Source of the DNA: Oscillospiraceae bacterium
GTDB taxonomy: Bacteria > Bacillota_A > Clostridia > Oscillospirales > Oscillospiraceae
NCBI GenBank assembly: GCA_017411665.1
Contig: JAFQPT010000105.1
Span: 1 to 7,226, forward strand
Length of the DNA stretch: 7,226 nt
Reading direction: 5' to 3'
Numbering within the stretch: position 1 is the first letter of the stretch; each line of letters begins with the position of its first letter. Below the pieces are notes generated by a model. It saw only the letters and a list, made by a program, of their open reading frames with translations. It was not told where the DNA came from and made no database searches. A program made the position numbers and the translations under genes. Of this stretch, positions 6,184 to 7,226 are shown one piece after another.

Positions 6184-6218
6184 GTGAATTTTCACATAGC
6201 GTATACACTCACCTATCT

Positions 6219-6258
6219 AAAGCAAAAACAAGCTCCTTCGGGAGCTTGTTTTTGCTTT
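6219..6258. terminator. Bidirectional rho-independent terminator, 18-bp perfect stem
   Basis: Arms 6219-6236 and 6241-6258 are perfectly complementary over 18 bp around TTCG. The lower stem is A-rich on the left and T-rich on the right, giving a U-tract in both directions. It lies 35 nt after the stop of PrpD-like gene 2 and immediately next to the stop of the converging LysR gene (6260-6262). It therefore serves both transcripts. Confidence 0.95.
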
Positions 6259-6259
6259 T

Positions 6260-7168
6260 TTATTTGATTTCATACATCCAGTCAATTCCACGATTCTTGA
6301 AGTCAATTTGCATGAGTTTTAAAAAGTTATTTAAAGAAGTGTTCGGTTGTATGCCTTTTTTAAATATAAGAAAAATCTCACGGCTGGGACAATCAAAGTC
6401 TAGGGGCTTGGAAATGATACCGCCTTGACGGCGGGAAATAAAAATTTCTGCAGTAGATGCAGGAACGACAGTCCATAGATGACTGCTGTCAACCAAGGAT
6501 TCAAGTGCGTTTGTATCCTCCTGCACAACCCATTTTGGATCGGCACCGAAATGACGCTGCTGCCAGTCGGCAACATTGGAAGGGGACAGCCACCACATAA
6601 TCTCGGTTGTGTTTGAAAGATGCTCACGAGTGATGATCTCTTTGTCTGCGTGCTCAAAATTTCTTCCGCAGATGAAAACCATGTTCTCGCGGCAAAGGGG
6701 GACGGTGTTGATGGCTTTGTCGGGATGAGCGGTTGCAACAAATCCGGCATCCATTTCCCCGGATTTTACATAACCATAGGCGTCTTTTGAGTGCCTCAGA
6801 AGCAGATATAGAGGGATTTCCGGATAATTTCGTTGGAATTCCTTGTAAACATTATTGAAAAGAGTGTTGTGATTGTGGCCCATAACAACGCTCAACGAAC
6901 TGTCTGTGTTGTCACGCAATGCATCTGCAGCTTCTTGCCAAATGTCGAGCAATTTGACAGCATAGGGGAGAAGTGTTGTGCCTGCTTTTGTAAGTTCAAC
7001 TTTTTTAACACCTTTTGCACGAATGAAAAGTTCGACGCCAAATTCCTCTTCCAGGCGGCTGATTCGCCAGGAAAGAGTGGAATGGCTGATATAAAGCTTC
7101 TCTGCGGCCTTACTGATTGTGCCGTATTGAACAACAGCCAGAAAGGCTTCAATGTCAACTTGAGTCAT
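6260..7168 (-). CDS. LysR-family transcriptional regulator
   Basis: This 302-residue protein has the standard LysR length and layout. An N-terminal winged helix-turn-helix covers about residues 4-63, with TISKAAEKLYISHSTLSWRI at 17-36 and RLEEEFGVELFIR (38-50), the classic LysR recognition-helix and wing pattern. A linker helix follows, then a periplasmic-binding-like effector domain from about 90 (LSVVMGHNH onward) to the end. Such proteins are cytoplasmic tetramers that usually activate adjacent genes when a small pathway metabolite binds. Here the gene converges with PrpD-like gene 2 rather than diverging from its target, so control of the 4181-4695 region is plausible but unproven. The ATG start is supported by AAAGGAG about 9 nt upstream. 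Its stop abuts the shared terminator. The ligand is unknown; an organic acid related to the cluster's substrate is a guess. Confidence 0.93.
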   Translation of the reverse strand: MTQVDIEAFLAVVQYGTISKAAEKLYISHSTLSWRISRLEEEFGVELFIRAKGVKKVELTKAGTTLLPYAVKLLDIWQEAADALRDNTDSSLSVVMGHNHNTLFNNVYKEFQRNYPEIPLYLLLRHSKDAYGYVKSGEMDAGFVATAHPDKAINTVPLCRENMVFICGRNFEHADKEIITREHLSNTTEIMWWLSPSNVADWQQRHFGADPKWVVQEDTNALESLVDSSHLWTVVPASTAEIFISRRQGGIISKPLDFDCPSREIFLIFKKGIQPNTSLNNFLKLMQIDFKNRGIDWMYEIK

Positions 7169-7188
7169 TTAATTAAGCTCCTTTGCAG

Positions 7189-7200
7189 TTTTTTTTTTTT
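7189..7200. repeat. T12 (A12 on the minus strand) homopolymer in the LysR leader
   Basis: An uninterrupted run of 12 T on the + strand lies between the candidate -10 box (7204-7209) and the ribosome-binding site of the LysR gene. Read in the direction of that gene it is A12, and it covers the predicted transcription start. Such tracts vary in length by slippage and can cause reiterative transcription. Confidence 0.8.
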
Positions 7201-7203
7201 GAT

Positions 7204-7212
7204 AGTATAACA
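7204..7212 (-). promoter_or_regulatory. Extended -10 promoter element of the LysR gene
   Basis: On the minus strand TGTTATACT combines a TATACT hexamer (5/6 to consensus) with the TGn extension. At 17-nt spacing the -35 box would begin at 7227, one base past the end of the window, so it cannot be examined. The predicted start, about 7197, falls in the A12 tract. Confidence 0.5.
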
Positions 7213-7226
7213 CAGAAAAACTCAAA

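Noticed and set aside
4666..6195. Long minus-strand frame (509 codons) opposite PrpD-like gene 2
   Set aside because: The same codon-bias artefact: the + strand gene has strong motifs and an ideal ribosome-binding site, while this frame has neither.

Overview
This window looks like chromosomal DNA from an anaerobic low-to-mid-GC Firmicute, probably a gut clostridium. The grounds are strong AAAGGAG-type Shine-Dalgarno sites, intrinsic terminators with TTCG loops, and a flavin/Fe-S enoate reductase family typical of anaerobes. That assignment is an inference from style and gene content. No rRNA, tRNA, CRISPR array, insertion sequence or phage gene was seen.

Layout: (1) At 1-132 is the tail of an unrecognised gene on the + strand. 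It runs into a hairpin (128-162) placed to serve as a shared terminator for two converging transcripts. (2) A three-gene minus-strand operon occupies 4180 down to 189. In transcription order it encodes an MmgE/PrpD-family protein, a small nitroreductase-family flavoprotein, and a 661-residue old-yellow-enzyme-type enoate reductase with a 4Fe-4S cysteine set and an FAD/NAD(P) domain. Gaps between genes are only 17 and 18 nt. (3) A 515-nt divergent intergenic region (4181-4695) is rich in structure: a perfect 15-bp tandem repeat beside a consensus -10 box, a 16-bp palindrome, direct repeats and two hairpins. (4) A second, paralogous MmgE/PrpD gene lies on the + strand at 4696-6183. (5) An 18-bp perfect-stem terminator (6219-6258) is shared with a converging LysR-type regulator gene (7168-6260, minus), whose start region carries an A12 tract.

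How the genes may work together (inference): MmgE/PrpD proteins dehydrate, decarboxylate or epimerise small polycarboxylic acids. Old-yellow-enzyme 2-enoate reductases saturate activated C=C bonds using NAD(P)H. A lyase that makes an unsaturated acid, coupled to a reductase that consumes it, would be a plausible anaerobic electron sink or catabolic route (for example aconitate/itaconate-like chemistry). LysR is a candidate local regulator. No methylcitrate synthase or methylisocitrate lyase gene is present, so this is not a classical prp operon. The substrate cannot be read from the sequence.

The most notable points are the divergent PrpD paralogue pair with different residues in an otherwise conserved active-site loop, their link to an enoate reductase and a nitroreductase, and the unusual repeats in the shared control region.
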